Part shown: positions 10,001-19,824 of the stretch, piece by piece | How positions within the stretch are numbered: position 1 is the first letter of the stretch | Layout: each line of letters begins with the position of its first letter | Assembly: GCA_014843695.1 (NCBI GenBank) | Contig: CM026403.1 | Coordinates: 10,280,111-10,344,110, forward strand | DNA from: Archivesica marissinica | Taxonomy: Eukaryota > Mollusca > Bivalvia > Venerida > Vesicomyidae | Reading direction: 5' to 3' | DNA: 64,000 bases | The notes under the pieces: generated by a model | The model's database searches: none | Told to the model about the DNA's origin: nothing | The model's input: only the letters and a program-made list of their open reading frames with translations | Program-made: the position numbers and the translations under genes

Positions 10001-12644
10001 GGTCTCTATCTGTATCGTGCACTATCCTCCAAAATCTAAAATAACTAATCTCTTCAGGAAGCGTCGCTCATATGGGCAACCGGTAGCGACGATAAATAAA
10101 CGTAAAAACACACACAGGTTGCTTTTGCAAACAGCATAGAGCCAGATCAGTCGGCACAAGATAAAAGGGTGGACATTAAGGGCAAAAGGGTGGGGTTAAA
10201 CGGGGAATGGCAGGGTGCTCTGTTGTTCCACTCTATAAAATAACCCAATTATTACCAGTAAGTACATGTATTGTATGTTCTCAAAACATTTAATGAGAAA
10301 GAGTTACCAATTTCTGCCGCTTTTTCAACGACACATACTCTCAGCTCCTTTTCCTGTTCATTAGCCAACTGTTTGAGCCTGCATGCTGCCGAGAGTCCTG
10401 CTGGCCCACCACCCACGATAACAACATCAGCCTCATCACTGAATCTTTCCATCTCAACATCTGAAAGTAACCATAGGGGTATTTCTAGAACATCACAAAA
10501 ATGATATGGCAAAATGGGCAGGATGCTGGTTGCAAATTTAAATTGTTTATCCATGATGTCACTGACAGCTTGAATCCGAAAGCGCTTGCGCTAACAACAC
10601 TTCAACATACAGTAGCCAGGTACCATTCGTGCAAAGCAGTGACAAATAAAATGTGTTATTCCACTGCTTTAAACTAGTGGAATAACACATTTTAATGCTA
10701 TTTATTTCACAACCGTATCTTGTGGAGAGATATCATTGTGCCTGTTGTCCCAGCTCAAACAACCTTCCATAACATTTAAACAATCTTCCATAACATTTAA
10801 TTAAGTTTATACAAATTTACTTTAGATCAATTGCGAAAAACAAGTTCTTACAACATTAGTTTAATCGCTCACGAGATCTCATTTCTGATGGAATCCATCG
10901 CTACGAGGGAGAGAGAAGAGGCAACGTGGAATTTAAATTACGAGGGAGAGAGAAGAGGCAATGTGGAATTTAAATGCCTTGCCTAAGGGAACAATCGTAA
11001 CTATCCAGCGGGCTCGAACTCTGGGCCTTTCGCACCTGAAGCGAACGCGTTACCACTGTGCTATCACGACTTCTGGGCAGGGTTGAAGCTCAAAAGGAAA
11101 ACTTATATCAGAACATCAAGATGTCTATGAGGAAACTTGTGTGTAATTTTCTTGACACTGAGTCAAAACAGACTGGCTTTGAAATTTCCATTAAAATAAA
11201 ACACGAACAAAAAAACTAATGGGTGGTGAATAGGATACAACCAAGAAGGTGGATTGTCAATAAATTTGTGTGCACAAGTTTAAATGTTGGCTGGTTCATG
11301 CCCACACATCAAACAGAAACACTCTACAGGTATAGAATGCCTACCATTCCAGCGTGCATCCTGTTCTCTCGGATGTACTGAGTAGTGTGTAGTCAGTTGT
11401 GGAAATGCTGACTCTGGAAATCCAGGGTATTTTCCTGAATGTGTTGAACGGATCACATTATAAACTGAAAAACAGCACATGTAAATATTAGAACTTCCTA
11501 GACACATTATTCAAGTTACTTAGTACAACCCAATTATTGACTACCATACAATTTAATATTTCGTTTAATATCCAATTGTTCATAAGCATGAAATGTACTA
11601 ACAAATGATTCATTCATCTTGTGCACAAAAAACGGTGGGAGAATCACATATGTCGATTTCAAACGACAGAATTGTATGCACAAAGGTAAGACTATATACT
11701 ATAAGAGTTGTATATTTATGATTATATATTATAACCCATGCACAAATTTGTAACCGCTCATGTCCGGAAAGCTTCAAAATCTTGGTCAGAAATCCCGCCA
11801 TTGAATCAGGGCGGAAAGTGCTATACAAAAATGAGCTTCAAAGATAAGACCTCGAAATAACAGATCGAAAAAAAATTATGTGGATGTTTTATATATAGCA
11901 CTGGGTCTCAAAATAGTGGATTAACATTAGCAATGGATCGTGGAGTAGGGGTGCGACTCCAGGAATCGGAGTGCGGCTCCTAAAGAATATAAAGAGGGAA
12001 TAGTGAAGCGGTGTGGGTAGAACATCGGCCCCGGCTAGCTCAGTTGGTAGAGCTGTCCGACTAGTGTTCGGGAGGTATTGGATTCGAGTCCCACGTCGGG
12101 TCAATAACTTTTCCGCATTTTCTTTGCCTGGTCACTTTAGGTACGACAGAAATAACGGCCCTGGGTTCAATACTCGGTCAGGCCACGTATGTAGTGTCAT
12201 TGAGCAAGGCACCTCACACACATTGCTTAGTACTGGTTAACCACTTGCCCAGGAAAACATGTCTACGTCCCCGCAAGGGGTTTGACATTAATGGAATAAT
12301 GGAATATACATACAATACATGTAGATCATGGGATTAATATTTAAAGACATAACAACGTTTCATAATGAACGTCATTAGTCATGACATTTCATCCATTGAC
12401 GATAAAATACTTGGACAAACATGTTGACGTTATATATCGCGACCTTTGACTTTGTAATTGAAATAGTAGGTGCTGCTTTAATTGCTTTTTTAAACAGAAA
12501 TTGCAATAATGGTAGTGAAGAAATAAGTAGAGAGAAGTGTTTAGTTTGAATGGTATGTCAGTTTTATAACTCCACAAGTGCTGTTAACGTGTATTTCTTA
12601 CATGACCGTCTGCAACATTTGACATTTCGGATTATTGACGCCAT
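931..12644 (-). CDS. ETFDH: Electron transfer flavoprotein-ubiquinone oxidoreductase, 5' part of gene (6 exons)
   Basis: Joined exons 12602-12644, 11345-11464, 10308-10460, 9490-9566, 2994-3075 and 931-1049 give 594 nt, 198 codons, with consistent phases (1,1,1,0,1,0). The protein is the inner-mitochondrial-membrane flavoprotein that passes electrons from ETF (fatty-acid and amino-acid oxidation) to ubiquinone. Seen: a basic Arg/Cys-rich N-terminus suited to mitochondrial import; the block [15 protein letters not shown] typical of the mature N-terminus; the FAD Rossmann motif GGGPAG at residues 71-76 followed by [15 protein letters not shown] and LFPDWKEK; then PMINHGNY and [10 protein letters not shown]. 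All are ETFDH signatures in the right order. Vertebrate ETFDH is about 617 residues, so the C-terminal two thirds (ubiquinone site, 4Fe-4S cysteines) lie beyond the left edge. Intron 4 (3076-9489) is stuffed with repeats. Identification rests on remembered family sequence, not a search. Confidence 0.94.
1230..1493 (-). mobile_element. SINE family D, copy 1
   Basis: About 265 bp, tRNA-like head at the right end (minus strand: cctccgtgggcgagtggtta as A-box region, ggttcgagccccgctc as B-box region), body with gtttcttacggaggttggtg. Nearly identical copies lie at 3963-4230 and 20098-20366. Confidence 0.85.
1622..1781. repeat. 79-bp direct duplication with poly-G run
   Basis: Two copies of a 79-bp segment beginning tatatgcgagtgcatgccaa, each holding a run of about 9-11 G. 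Intron 6-side spacer of ETFDH (intron 5). Confidence 0.85.
1885..1982 (-). mobile_element. SINE family E, 3' fragment
   Basis: Reverse complement of the 3' part of the family E SINEs at 4641 and 9829 (tgggcaaccggtagcgacga...aataaacgtaaaac). Head missing. Confidence 0.8.
2222..2442 (-). mobile_element. SINE family C, copy
   Basis: Minus-orientation copy ending in the tail ttataagttgttagaac...gcaatcgttgtaaaataaa and holding gatcggacaggtgggtttt-like and ggttcgatcctcgg-like blocks. Homologous to 8935-9150, 35328-35560, 40807-41015 and 60555-60775. It creates overlapping spurious ORFs on both strands. Confidence 0.85.
2446..2993. other. Intron 5 spacer of ETFDH with a tRNA-like fragment
   Basis: No exon seen. 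2800-2885 holds a minus-strand tRNA-like stretch (aagtggttaacgttctgcac with ggttcgatccctgac), probably the head of a further SINE. Confidence 0.5.
2994..3075 (-). CDS. ETFDH: ETFDH coding exon 5
   Basis: Acceptor tatatgttttag|CCCCCGCC, donor GTTCCTG|GTAAGA; 82 nt, phase 0 to 1. It encodes [20 protein letters not shown] then LSIPMVPG, matching the APLNTPV..D.F..LTEK...PVP.LPG stretch between WKEK and PMNNHGNY in ETFDH. It is too short and split from any long ORF, so it would be missed by ORF calling. Confidence 0.92.
3557..3921. repeat. 70-bp minisatellite
   Basis: About 5.2 copies, unit starting aaattataaggattattctc and containing accaatcagaatccttccag. In ETFDH intron 4; the unit shows no similarity to exon 5. 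Followed directly by a family D SINE. Confidence 0.95.
3963..4230 (-). mobile_element. SINE family D, copy 2
   Basis: Closely matches 1230-1493: gggttttacgcctgcatcag at the 3' side and the tRNA-like head cctccgtggtcgagtggtta at the right end. Confidence 0.85.
4415..4630 (+). mobile_element. SINE family A, copy (tail diverged)
   Basis: tRNA-like head ggtccagtggtagagtgttg with B box gggttcgatactctg, then cacctcacgcatattgctta, gtcggctaagcctg and an A-rich end. Homologous to 12030, 12944, 19602 and 30685. Confidence 0.8.
4641..4925 (+). mobile_element. SINE family E, copy 1 (tRNA-Thr-like head)
   Basis: Head acggatctgtagtccagtgg...gcgggttcgatcccccatctg folds like a tRNA with anticodon loop CTGGTAA (GGT, Thr) in the sister copy at 9829. 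The body carries ttaaccgaggtctcgtg-like and accagaggagattctggaat blocks. About 285 bp. Confidence 0.85.
4926..5699. other. ETFDH intron 4 spacer
   Basis: AT-rich. Short open frames here lack splice signals or recognisable protein. I see no gene or repeat. Confidence 0.5.
5700..6087. repeat. 69-bp minisatellite
   Basis: About 5.5 copies of agcaataaggaggtatgagc + agccatacagtaagcaagat + gttgagttcgatttagccta + attataaat. Period divisible by three, so a minus frame stays open; no exon is involved. Confidence 0.95.
6185..6830. repeat. 20-bp minisatellite
   Basis: About 32 copies of gggtcgtcccgatgtatgag with scattered substitutions and one 4-bp insertion (gtaatgtat) near 6658. Overlapping minus frames rich in HRDDPSYIG are artefacts. 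Confidence 0.95.
6831..7354. other. ETFDH intron 4 spacer
   Basis: No gene or clear repeat seen. Confidence 0.45.
7355..7571 (+). mobile_element. SINE family B, copy (tRNA-Leu-like head)
   Basis: Head gtcgtgatagcgcagtggat...aggtccggagttcgagcccc; anticodon stem-loop TTCGC-TTCAGGT-GCGAA gives CAG (Leu). Body ctcttctctctccctcgtgg cgatggattccatcaggaat; tail gagtgatttatataagttg...gcaatcgagctaaaataaat. Copies at 10802, 20735, 28638, 53045 and 59622. Confidence 0.88.
7636..8158 (-). mobile_element. MITE family 3 with nested TTAA MITE
   Basis: Ends agggctcattctag and the reverse of tgagccctgg. Homologous to 8408-8722 and 49870-50775. A TTAA MITE (7856-8084) is inserted inside it. Confidence 0.7.
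7856..8084 (-). mobile_element. TTAA MITE family 1, copy
   Basis: Flanked by TTAA at 7852-7855 and 8085-8088; termini CCCTTTCAACACCA and TGGTGTTGAATGGG. The interior holds the hairpin-forming block around gagccgtctcatcaggatct. TTAA target duplication and CCC termini are as in piggyBac-type elements. Confidence 0.85.
8408..8722 (+). mobile_element. MITE family 3, copy without nested insert
   Basis: Ends agggttcattctagg and aaatgatccctg. At accattaaatacaacatttg (about 8523) it preserves the uninterrupted TTAA that is occupied by a TTAA MITE in the copy at 49870. Confidence 0.8.
8935..9150 (+). mobile_element. SINE family C, copy
   Basis: Blocks gtggttcgatcctcggaccg, ccagatcggacaggtgggta, ccggtttcctcccacat and the tail tataagttgttagaacttgc. 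Just left of it (8850-8915) is a reverse-oriented family B tail fragment. Confidence 0.85.
9231..9454 (+). mobile_element. TTAA MITE family 1, copy
   Basis: TTAA at 9227-9230 and 9455-9458; termini CCCTTTCAACACCA / TGGTGTTGAAAGGG; 224 bp. It ends only 35 bp from the donor of ETFDH exon 4, inside intron 4. Confidence 0.9.
9490..9566 (-). CDS. ETFDH: ETFDH coding exon 4
   Basis: Acceptor tactattttcacag|GAGCTCAC, donor AAAGAT|GTAAGC; 77 nt. With the G from exon 3 it encodes [20 protein letters not shown] followed by DWKEKD, the block directly after VEKAAEI in ETFDH. Ends in phase 0. Confidence 0.95.
9643..9792 (+). mobile_element. TTAA MITE family 2, short copy
   Basis: TTAA on both sides; left terminus CCCATTTCATTCTGGAT, right ATGAAATGGG. 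Central near-perfect hairpin: aacaacatagatccagat ... gatcaggatctatgttgtt. A longer copy is at 20794-21026. Confidence 0.88.
9829..10110 (+). mobile_element. SINE family E, copy 2
   Basis: As 4641-4925; anticodon arm CTGGA-CTGGTAA-TCCAG (GGT, Thr), B box ggttcgatccccctctg. Lies in ETFDH intron 3. Confidence 0.87.
10308..10460 (-). CDS. ETFDH: ETFDH coding exon 3 (FAD-binding Rossmann motif)
   Basis: Acceptor ggttactttcag|ATGTTGAG, donor GAAATTG|GTAACT; 153 nt, phase 1 to 1. It encodes [21 protein letters not shown] then [11 protein letters not shown], and ends VVEKAAEI. GxGxxG glycines sit at residues 71, 73 and 76, and the acidic residue that contacts the FAD ribose is Glu100 in VVEK. Confidence 0.96.
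10802..11075 (-). mobile_element. SINE family B, copy with internal duplication
   Basis: Reverse-oriented; the segment cgagggagagagaagaggca through atttaaat is duplicated in tandem (about 10907-10975). Head at the right end ...tgctatcacgactt. Intron 2 of ETFDH. Confidence 0.85.
11345..11464 (-). CDS. ETFDH: ETFDH coding exon 2
   Basis: Acceptor tgctgtttttcag|TTTATAATG, donor GGAATG|GTAGGC (a weaker donor). It encodes the end of the presequence and the start of the mature protein, including [19 protein letters not shown], which aligns with the TTHY..PR.KD.RWEG region of animal ETFDH. 120 nt, phase 1 to phase 1. Confidence 0.93.
11540..11900. repeat. Dispersed repeat family X, long copy
   Basis: Shares tttaatatccaattgttcat, gtccggaaagcttcaaaatc, gggcggaaagtgctat and aagacctcgaaataacag with 34170-34548. 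Probably a non-autonomous DNA transposon. Type not determined. Confidence 0.65.
12030..12300 (+). mobile_element. SINE family A with tRNA-Thr-like head
   Basis: Head gctagctcagttggtagagc with D arm; anticodon loop CTAGTGT (AGT, Thr); B-box region ggattcgagtcccac. Acceptor stem mismatches mean it is not a working tRNA. Body gggttcaatactcggtcagg and tail ccccgcaaggggtttgacat, as in family A. Lies in ETFDH intron 1. Confidence 0.8.
12602..12644 (-). CDS. ETFDH: ETFDH coding exon 1 (start codon, mitochondrial presequence)
   Basis: ATG at 12644 in good context (gcgaaaATGG) opens [14 protein letters not shown], a short basic, acid-free peptide as expected for a mitochondrial targeting signal. The donor is T|GTAAGA at 12601, leaving phase 1; joined to exon 2 it gives [12 protein letters not shown]. 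The start was chosen because it is the only ATG that links in phase to exon 2 through a consensus donor. The 12.6 kb region otherwise shows no competing exon. Confidence 0.8.
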
Positions 12645-12943
12645 TTTCGCGGTGCTAATGTACATTTGTGACAGCCGGTGGTCCTATAAGAATTGAAAGT
12701 CGTGACCGGCCTTTCACAATTACAGACAATACACGGAAACACGGTTTGGCTTATGATATAGTGCGCACCGTTTTGACCTACTTTCGCCAAAACGAGACTA
12801 ACAGGTAAACAAACGTAAATATGCATTACTCGTATAGGAATGACACACCCGAGTGTCACATAATCTTGAAATTTACCAGTAGTTAGACGCAATATCTGTT
12901 CCTACGAATGTATATGGGTTATATTGTTCAGAGAATTACTTAG
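12645..12943. other. Upstream region of ETFDH
   Basis: No TATA box obvious. 12728-12830 is one arm of a diverged inverted repeat whose other arm is at 15385-15460 (shared atacacggaaacacggtttg and acaggtaaacaaac). Confidence 0.5.
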
Positions 12944-13145
12944 TGTGTCGTCCATTGTCCAGTGGTACAGTGGTAAAGTGTCTTATTTGGATTCAAAGGG
13001 TCCCGGGTTTGATACTAGTTTGGGGCACATATAGTGTCATTGAGTAAGGCATCCCAGTACTGGTTAGAAACTTAAGTCTGCTAAGCCTGGCCAAAAAAAA
13101 CATGTCACGGTCCCCACAAGGTGCTTGGCATCAATAAAACATACA
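12944..13145 (+). mobile_element. SINE family A, diverged copy
   Basis: ttgtccagtggtacagtggt, gggtttgatactag, cccagtactggtta, tctgctaagcctgg and tccccacaaggtgcttggca mark a degraded family A copy. Confidence 0.75.
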
Positions 13146-13204
13146 ATATACATAAGTAATTGAATGCATTAGTAACATTTAGGTCACACGCACCATATTG
13201 AACT

Positions 13205-14755
13205 ATATTAACCCATGACACTGGAATGACCTCCCTCCCCTCAACGAAGGGTCACTGCCGGCCCAGTGGAAGTCAGCAAATGTTGCTCCCATTTACAACA
13301 AAGGGGACAAGTCACACCCCGCCAACTATAGGCCTATCTCACTGACATGTGTTCTATGCAAGGTTCTAGAACATATACTTAGTTTCCTCCTCGATAGTAA
13401 AACACTTCACTAACCACAGTATTCTGTAGCATTTGCAGCATGGTTTTAGAGAAAAACGGTCATGCGTGACCCAATTAGTAATGCTAATCAATGACTTGGT
13501 TACCTCTGTTTACAATAAGCATCAGGTAGATCTCATCCTATTAGACTTCAGTAAGGCTTTCGATAAGGTCAATCACGAGAAAGTACTACTAAAAATGCAT
13601 GACTATGGAGTCAGAGGTCAAACATTAAGGTGGATTAAGAGTTTTCTAGATAATAGATTCCAGTCAGTTGTCCTTAATGGTATTAGTTCAGATGCCATTC
13701 CTCTGGAGTCCCACAGGTATCCATACTTGGACCCCTGCTTTTCCTAGCCTATCTTAACGACCTCCCACAAAACATCAGTCCAAAGTCCGTATCTTTGCAA
13801 ATGATATTGCAGTCAATCTATCATCTGCAAATGAATCGGTCACACTCCAAAACGATCTTAAGAGATTAGAAGAGTTGGAGTTGGAGTAGGACATGGATAT
13901 TAACCCCTCCAAATGTCAAGTTATCCACGTCACCAGAAGGAAACATCCTATTCCCAGTCAATATGAACTCCACGGAGTCCTACTTGAGTAGGTCACCTCA
14001 GCCAAATACCTTGGCGTGGATATCTCAAATAACCTGTCGTGGGACACTCACATAAAAAGGTCAACTAAGAAAGCAAACCAAACATTAGGATTCCTACGTA
14101 GAAACCTCCAGGTCAAATCCGAACCCCTTAAGTCCATGGCTTACCAGACACTAGTGAGACCCCAGCTTGAATATGGCTCCGAGATCTGGTTGCCACATAC
14201 CCAAACATTGATAGACCATATGAATGTGTCCAGCGGTATATGAGACAACACCGCGTTGGATAAAGGCTGACTTATATCGTACCTCTAGTGTTACAGACAT
14301 GCTACAGTCCCTAAATCTACGCAGACTAGATCTACGGCGTATTGACAATAGGTTATCCCTTCTGTATAAAATTCATAATGATCTTGTTGCTATTCCCATT
14401 GAAAATTACCTAGTTCCCCTCTCCCGTCCTGTTCGTCATTGCCATTCCGTAAGCTATATGTTAATTACAGCAACTACAGACTACAACAAGTTTTCCTTTT
14501 TTCCAAGAACAATCTACCATTGGAACCATCTCCCTCCTGACAGTGTCCATCTCCCTACCACAGAGCAATTCAATACGACAGTTTGCCATATTGACCATGC
14601 CAGTCCCTAGTTGTTCTGCGCAGCTGCTTTTAAACTTTTACCACAACTTATTTTCATTACTTTCTTAAATTATGCTTTTAACTATTCATACTTTTAACTT
14701 ATTTGCGGATTTTGATGCGCAACATGTATCCATCCCCGCAAGGGATTCGACATTA
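13205..14755 (+). pseudogene. 5'-truncated non-LTR retrotransposon (CR1/Jockey-like) reverse transcriptase, dead
   Basis: Reading across frames: LPAQWKSANVAPIYNKGDKS, NYRPISLT; at 13433 HGFREKRSCVTQL then LILLDFSKAFDKVNHEKVL (RT palm, first catalytic Asp); QGS-type block lost by frameshift near 13720; the second catalytic motif reads FANDIA instead of FADDIA at about 13795; then NPSKCQVIHVTRRK, AKYLGVDISNNLSWDTHI and LGFLRRN, QTLVRPQLEYGSEIW; the C-terminal piece at 14224-14610 has SLNLRRLDLRRIDNRLSLLY and FFPRTIYHWNHLPP. At least three frameshifts or stops and the Asp-to-Asn change make it inactive. The 3' end, ccccgcaagggattcgacat taaagga, resembles the tail of SINE family A. Confidence 0.92.
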
Positions 14756-14763
14756 AAGGAAGA

Positions 14764-15555
<792 letters not shown>

Positions 15556-15960
15556 GTTTACGCACTAAGTAACCAAGCCCAAGACGGTCCCACGATTGCC
15601 TGATCCTCCATTACCTGGAGGCAAACACTTTACCGCGTCGCTATAAAAGCTAGCTCTCTAGCGAGACAGTATAAGTCTCCCTATATACCACTACACTCCT
15701 CCCCTCTTCATATCTTTTGAATCCAGACATCAACCGTTCATACAGAAATTCAACGCAGCATAGCCCTCTCCAATCGAAGTACGAGTATGTGTAGTCAAAC
15801 ATGGGCCTTCTGACACCATTAAAGTAACGAAGCCCAAATCGGGGTTCGAACCCATGACTGCCTGGTCCTCATTACCTTGAGGCGAACACTCTACCGCGTC
15901 GCTATAAAAGCTAGCTCTATAGTGAGACCGTAAAACTCTCCCTATATACCACTACAGTAC
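15556..15960 (-). repeat. Two copies of tRNA-like SINE family G
   Basis: 15556-15690 and 15818-15960 share aagtaac.aagccca, cctggaggcaaacact/ccttgaggcgaacact, taccgcgtcgctataaaagc tagctct and ctccctatataccactaca. Reverse complement shows gcgacgcggtagagtgttcg and gggttcgaaccccg, so a tRNA-type head is likely. About 140 bp each. Confidence 0.7.
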
Positions 15961-16820
15961 ATTGACGGATTTATTCAGTCACTCGTTAGTTTACATGGTT
16001 TGTTTTAAACCCGATAAGAAAAAAGAACAATAAAAGTCCATTCCCAACACTACACACAAATCTACTGCAAGAAAGCTATCTAATAACACTGATTCATTCG
16101 ATCCACTATTGTTAGGTGGAACAAATTGCCTCACACTTCTGTGAACCAATCAATCCTGGAACGCTTCCATATAGAGGGCTTTTATAGTTTAATTAATATA
16201 AATTATCTTAGCTCAGCAAGTTTTTACAACGTTAAATGAATCGCTCTCGAGACCTCGAGGGGAGTATCCGCTAACCAACTCCACCGCAGCTATATCAGAA
16301 CAGAGAGTGTGACCGCCGAATTATGTATTCCGAATCGCACATTTTTGTTTGATCCATTTCGTACTTTAGTCAAAATTAATCTTGCTAGCCAATGAAATTA
16401 TCTGTTACAAATGTCCCCAATCGGAACCAAACAATTCTCTTTAATTAGGTAAAGTAGACCGTAGACTTATCGTCTTATGTGTGCTAGGTATTATGTTATT
16501 ATGAGAGTAATTCTGTTGTAGTAAATGAGTGAGTTGGTCAGTAATTACCCAAGGAAGTTGTAATTTTGGGATGAAAATAATGCCAGTTTCGTACTTGAAT
16601 ATTTTCGTACACGAGAAATCAATATCCCGGCGTGACGAGTTTTCGCCCAGAACAGATTTTCGCCTAACTGTGGGAATAGCAAGTCGCGAGAGATCACGCA
16701 ATAGTTCACGCTCCAGTTACCGGAATTATAAATAAACATACCTTGTGCACTTCCAATCTATTTCTAACTGATCACAATATATCAACTGTAAACCTACCCC
16801 AGTTTTCACTAATTTCAATG
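15961..16820. other. Intergenic spacer up to gap
   Basis: Only a family B tail fragment (about 16190-16262, minus). No exon of the CDIPT-like gene could be recognised here; its last exon may be in the adjoining gap. Confidence 0.45.
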
Positions 16821-17820
16821 NNNNNNNNNNNNNNNNNNNNNNNNNNNNNNNNNNNNNNNNNNNNNNNNNNNNNNNNNNNNNNNNNNNNNNNNNNNNNNNN
16901 NNNNNNNNNNNNNNNNNNNNNNNNNNNNNNNNNNNNNNNNNNNNNNNNNNNNNNNNNNNNNNNNNNNNNNNNNNNNNNNNNNNNNNNNNNNNNNNNNNNN
17001 NNNNNNNNNNNNNNNNNNNNNNNNNNNNNNNNNNNNNNNNNNNNNNNNNNNNNNNNNNNNNNNNNNNNNNNNNNNNNNNNNNNNNNNNNNNNNNNNNNNN
17101 NNNNNNNNNNNNNNNNNNNNNNNNNNNNNNNNNNNNNNNNNNNNNNNNNNNNNNNNNNNNNNNNNNNNNNNNNNNNNNNNNNNNNNNNNNNNNNNNNNNN
17201 NNNNNNNNNNNNNNNNNNNNNNNNNNNNNNNNNNNNNNNNNNNNNNNNNNNNNNNNNNNNNNNNNNNNNNNNNNNNNNNNNNNNNNNNNNNNNNNNNNNN
17301 NNNNNNNNNNNNNNNNNNNNNNNNNNNNNNNNNNNNNNNNNNNNNNNNNNNNNNNNNNNNNNNNNNNNNNNNNNNNNNNNNNNNNNNNNNNNNNNNNNNN
17401 NNNNNNNNNNNNNNNNNNNNNNNNNNNNNNNNNNNNNNNNNNNNNNNNNNNNNNNNNNNNNNNNNNNNNNNNNNNNNNNNNNNNNNNNNNNNNNNNNNNN
17501 NNNNNNNNNNNNNNNNNNNNNNNNNNNNNNNNNNNNNNNNNNNNNNNNNNNNNNNNNNNNNNNNNNNNNNNNNNNNNNNNNNNNNNNNNNNNNNNNNNNN
17601 NNNNNNNNNNNNNNNNNNNNNNNNNNNNNNNNNNNNNNNNNNNNNNNNNNNNNNNNNNNNNNNNNNNNNNNNNNNNNNNNNNNNNNNNNNNNNNNNNNNN
17701 NNNNNNNNNNNNNNNNNNNNNNNNNNNNNNNNNNNNNNNNNNNNNNNNNNNNNNNNNNNNNNNNNNNNNNNNNNNNNNNNNNNNNNNNNNNNNNNNNNNN
17801 NNNNNNNNNNNNNNNNNNNN
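16821..17820. other. Assembly gap (1000 N)
   Basis: Exactly 1000 N, a fixed-size placeholder. Confidence 0.99.
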
Positions 17821-17889
17821 AACAGCAAAGTTTTGCTCATTTAGCAAACGTTTTCAAGTATTTTAATTAGAATCGGTAGAAAAAACACA

Positions 17890-18003
17890 CAATGGAATTT
17901 TACTCTTCGATACGGCCGATATACGCGATACAGACCCTCCCGATACGATACGCATATACGTTCGTCAGCGTATCGCGGTATACCGGTATATCGCCGCAGC
18001 CCT
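17890..18003. mobile_element. Terminal fragment of a repeat rich in CGATA/TATCG
   Basis: Reverse complement reads agggctgcggcgatataccg gtataccgcgatacg. Such stretches are common ends of non-autonomous DNA (hAT-like) transposons in aquatic animals; assignment from memory only. Confidence 0.35.
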
Positions 18004-19601
18004 ACCATTGGATAACTTCCACTATCCATTGAATAACTTCCACTATCCATTGGATAACTTCCACTATCCATTGAATAACTTCCACTATCCATTGGATAAC
18101 GTCCACTATCCATTGAATAACTTCCACTATCCATTGGATAACTTCCACTATCCCACTATCCATTGAATAACTTCCACTATCCATTGGATAACTTCCATTA
18201 TCCATTGAATAACTTCCACTATCCATTGGATAACTTCCGCTATCCATTGGATAACTTCCACTATCCATTGAATAACTTCCACTATCCATTGAATAACTTC
18301 CACTATCCATTGGATAACTTCCACTATCCATTGAATAACTTCCACTATCCATTGGATAACTTCCACTATCCATTGAATAACTTCCACTATCCATTGGATA
18401 ACTTCCACTATCCATTGAATAACTTCACCCCACTATCCATTGAATAACTTCCACTATCCATTGGATAACTTCCACTATCCCACTATCCATTGAATAACTT
18501 CCACTATCCATTGGATAACTTCCACTATCCATTGAATAACTTCCACTATCCATTGAATAACTTCCACTATCCATTGGATAACTTCCACTATCCATTGAAT
18601 AACTTCCACTATCCATTGAATAACTTCCACTATCCATTGAATAACTTCCACTATCCCACTATCCATTGAATAACTTCCACTATCCATTGAATAACTTCCA
18701 CTATCCATTGAATAACTTCCACTATCCATTGAATAACTTCCACTATCCCACTATCCATTGGATAACTTCCACTATCCATTGGATAACTTCCACTATCCCA
18801 CTATCCATTGAATAACTTCCACTATCCATTGGATAACTTCCACTATCCATTGAATAACTTCCACTATCCATTGAATAACTTCCACTATCCATTGGATAAC
18901 TTCCACTATCCATTGAATAACTTCCACTATCCATTGAATAACTTCCACTATCCATTGAATAACTTCCACTATCCATTGGATAACTTCCACTATCCATTGG
19001 ATAACTTCCACTATCCATTGAATAACTTCCACTATCCATTGGATAACTTCCACTATCCATTGGATAACTTCCACTATCCATTGGATAACTTCCACTATCC
19101 ATTGGATAACTTCCACTATCCATTGAATAACTTCCACTATCCATTGGATAACTTCCACTATCCATTGGATAACTTCCACTATCCATTGAATAACTTCCAC
19201 TATCCATTGGATAACCTCCACTATCCATTGAATAACTTCCACTATCCATTGGATAACTTCCACTATCCATTGAATAACTTCCACTATTCATTGGATAACT
19301 TCCACTATCCATTGGATAACTTCCACTATCCATTGGATAACTTCCACTATCCATTGAATAACTTCCACTATCCATTGAATAACTTCCAATATCCATTGGA
19401 TAACTTCCACTATCCATTGGATAACTTCCACTATCCATTGGATAACTTCCACTATCCATTGAATAACTTCCACTATCCATTGAATAACTTCCACTATCCA
19501 TTGAATAACTTCCACTATCCATTGGATAACTTCCACTATCCCACTATCTATTGGATAACTTCCACTATCCATTGGATAACTTCCACTATCCCACTATCCA
19601 T
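18003..19601. repeat. 21-bp satellite
   Basis: About 75 copies of ccactatccattgRataactt, R alternating G/A, with recurring shortened units (cccactatcc, 7-bp step). The period is 7 codons, so several frames on both strands stay open (DSGSYSM, WIVEVIQ, DNFHYPL); none is credible coding. The right end abuts the 3' tail of a SINE. Confidence 0.98.
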
Positions 19602-19755
19602 TGCGGGGACCTAGACATATTTTCCTGGGAGGCTTAGCCGACCTAAGCGATTAACCAGTACTAAGCGATGTGTGTGAGGTGCCTTGCTCAATGACACTAC
19701 ACGTGGCCTGACCGAGCATCGAACCCGGGACAGTTCGATTCCAAATCCGACGCTT
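19602..19755 (-). mobile_element. SINE family A, copy adjoining the 21-bp satellite
   Basis: Minus copy: ggacctagacatattttcct, gcttagccgacctaagcgat, ggtgccttgctcaatgacac, gagcatcgaacccggg. The head is truncated at about 19754. The satellite begins within its 3' tail. Confidence 0.85.
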
Positions 19756-19824
19756 AATAAACGTATCAACAACAAAAAAGAAACATATGCAAAACTAAAC
19801 ATACTCTACTTGGTGATAAATTAC

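Noticed and set aside
12031..12106. Genuine tRNA-Thr gene
   Set aside because: D and anticodon arms fold, but the acceptor and T stems are mismatched and it is fused to a SINE body.
16726..17870. ORFs of 341-375 residues
   Set aside because: Composed of N gap translated as X.
18002..19614. Overlapping ORFs of 86-268 residues on both strands
   Set aside because: Pure translation of a 21-bp satellite; several frames are open because the period is divisible by three.
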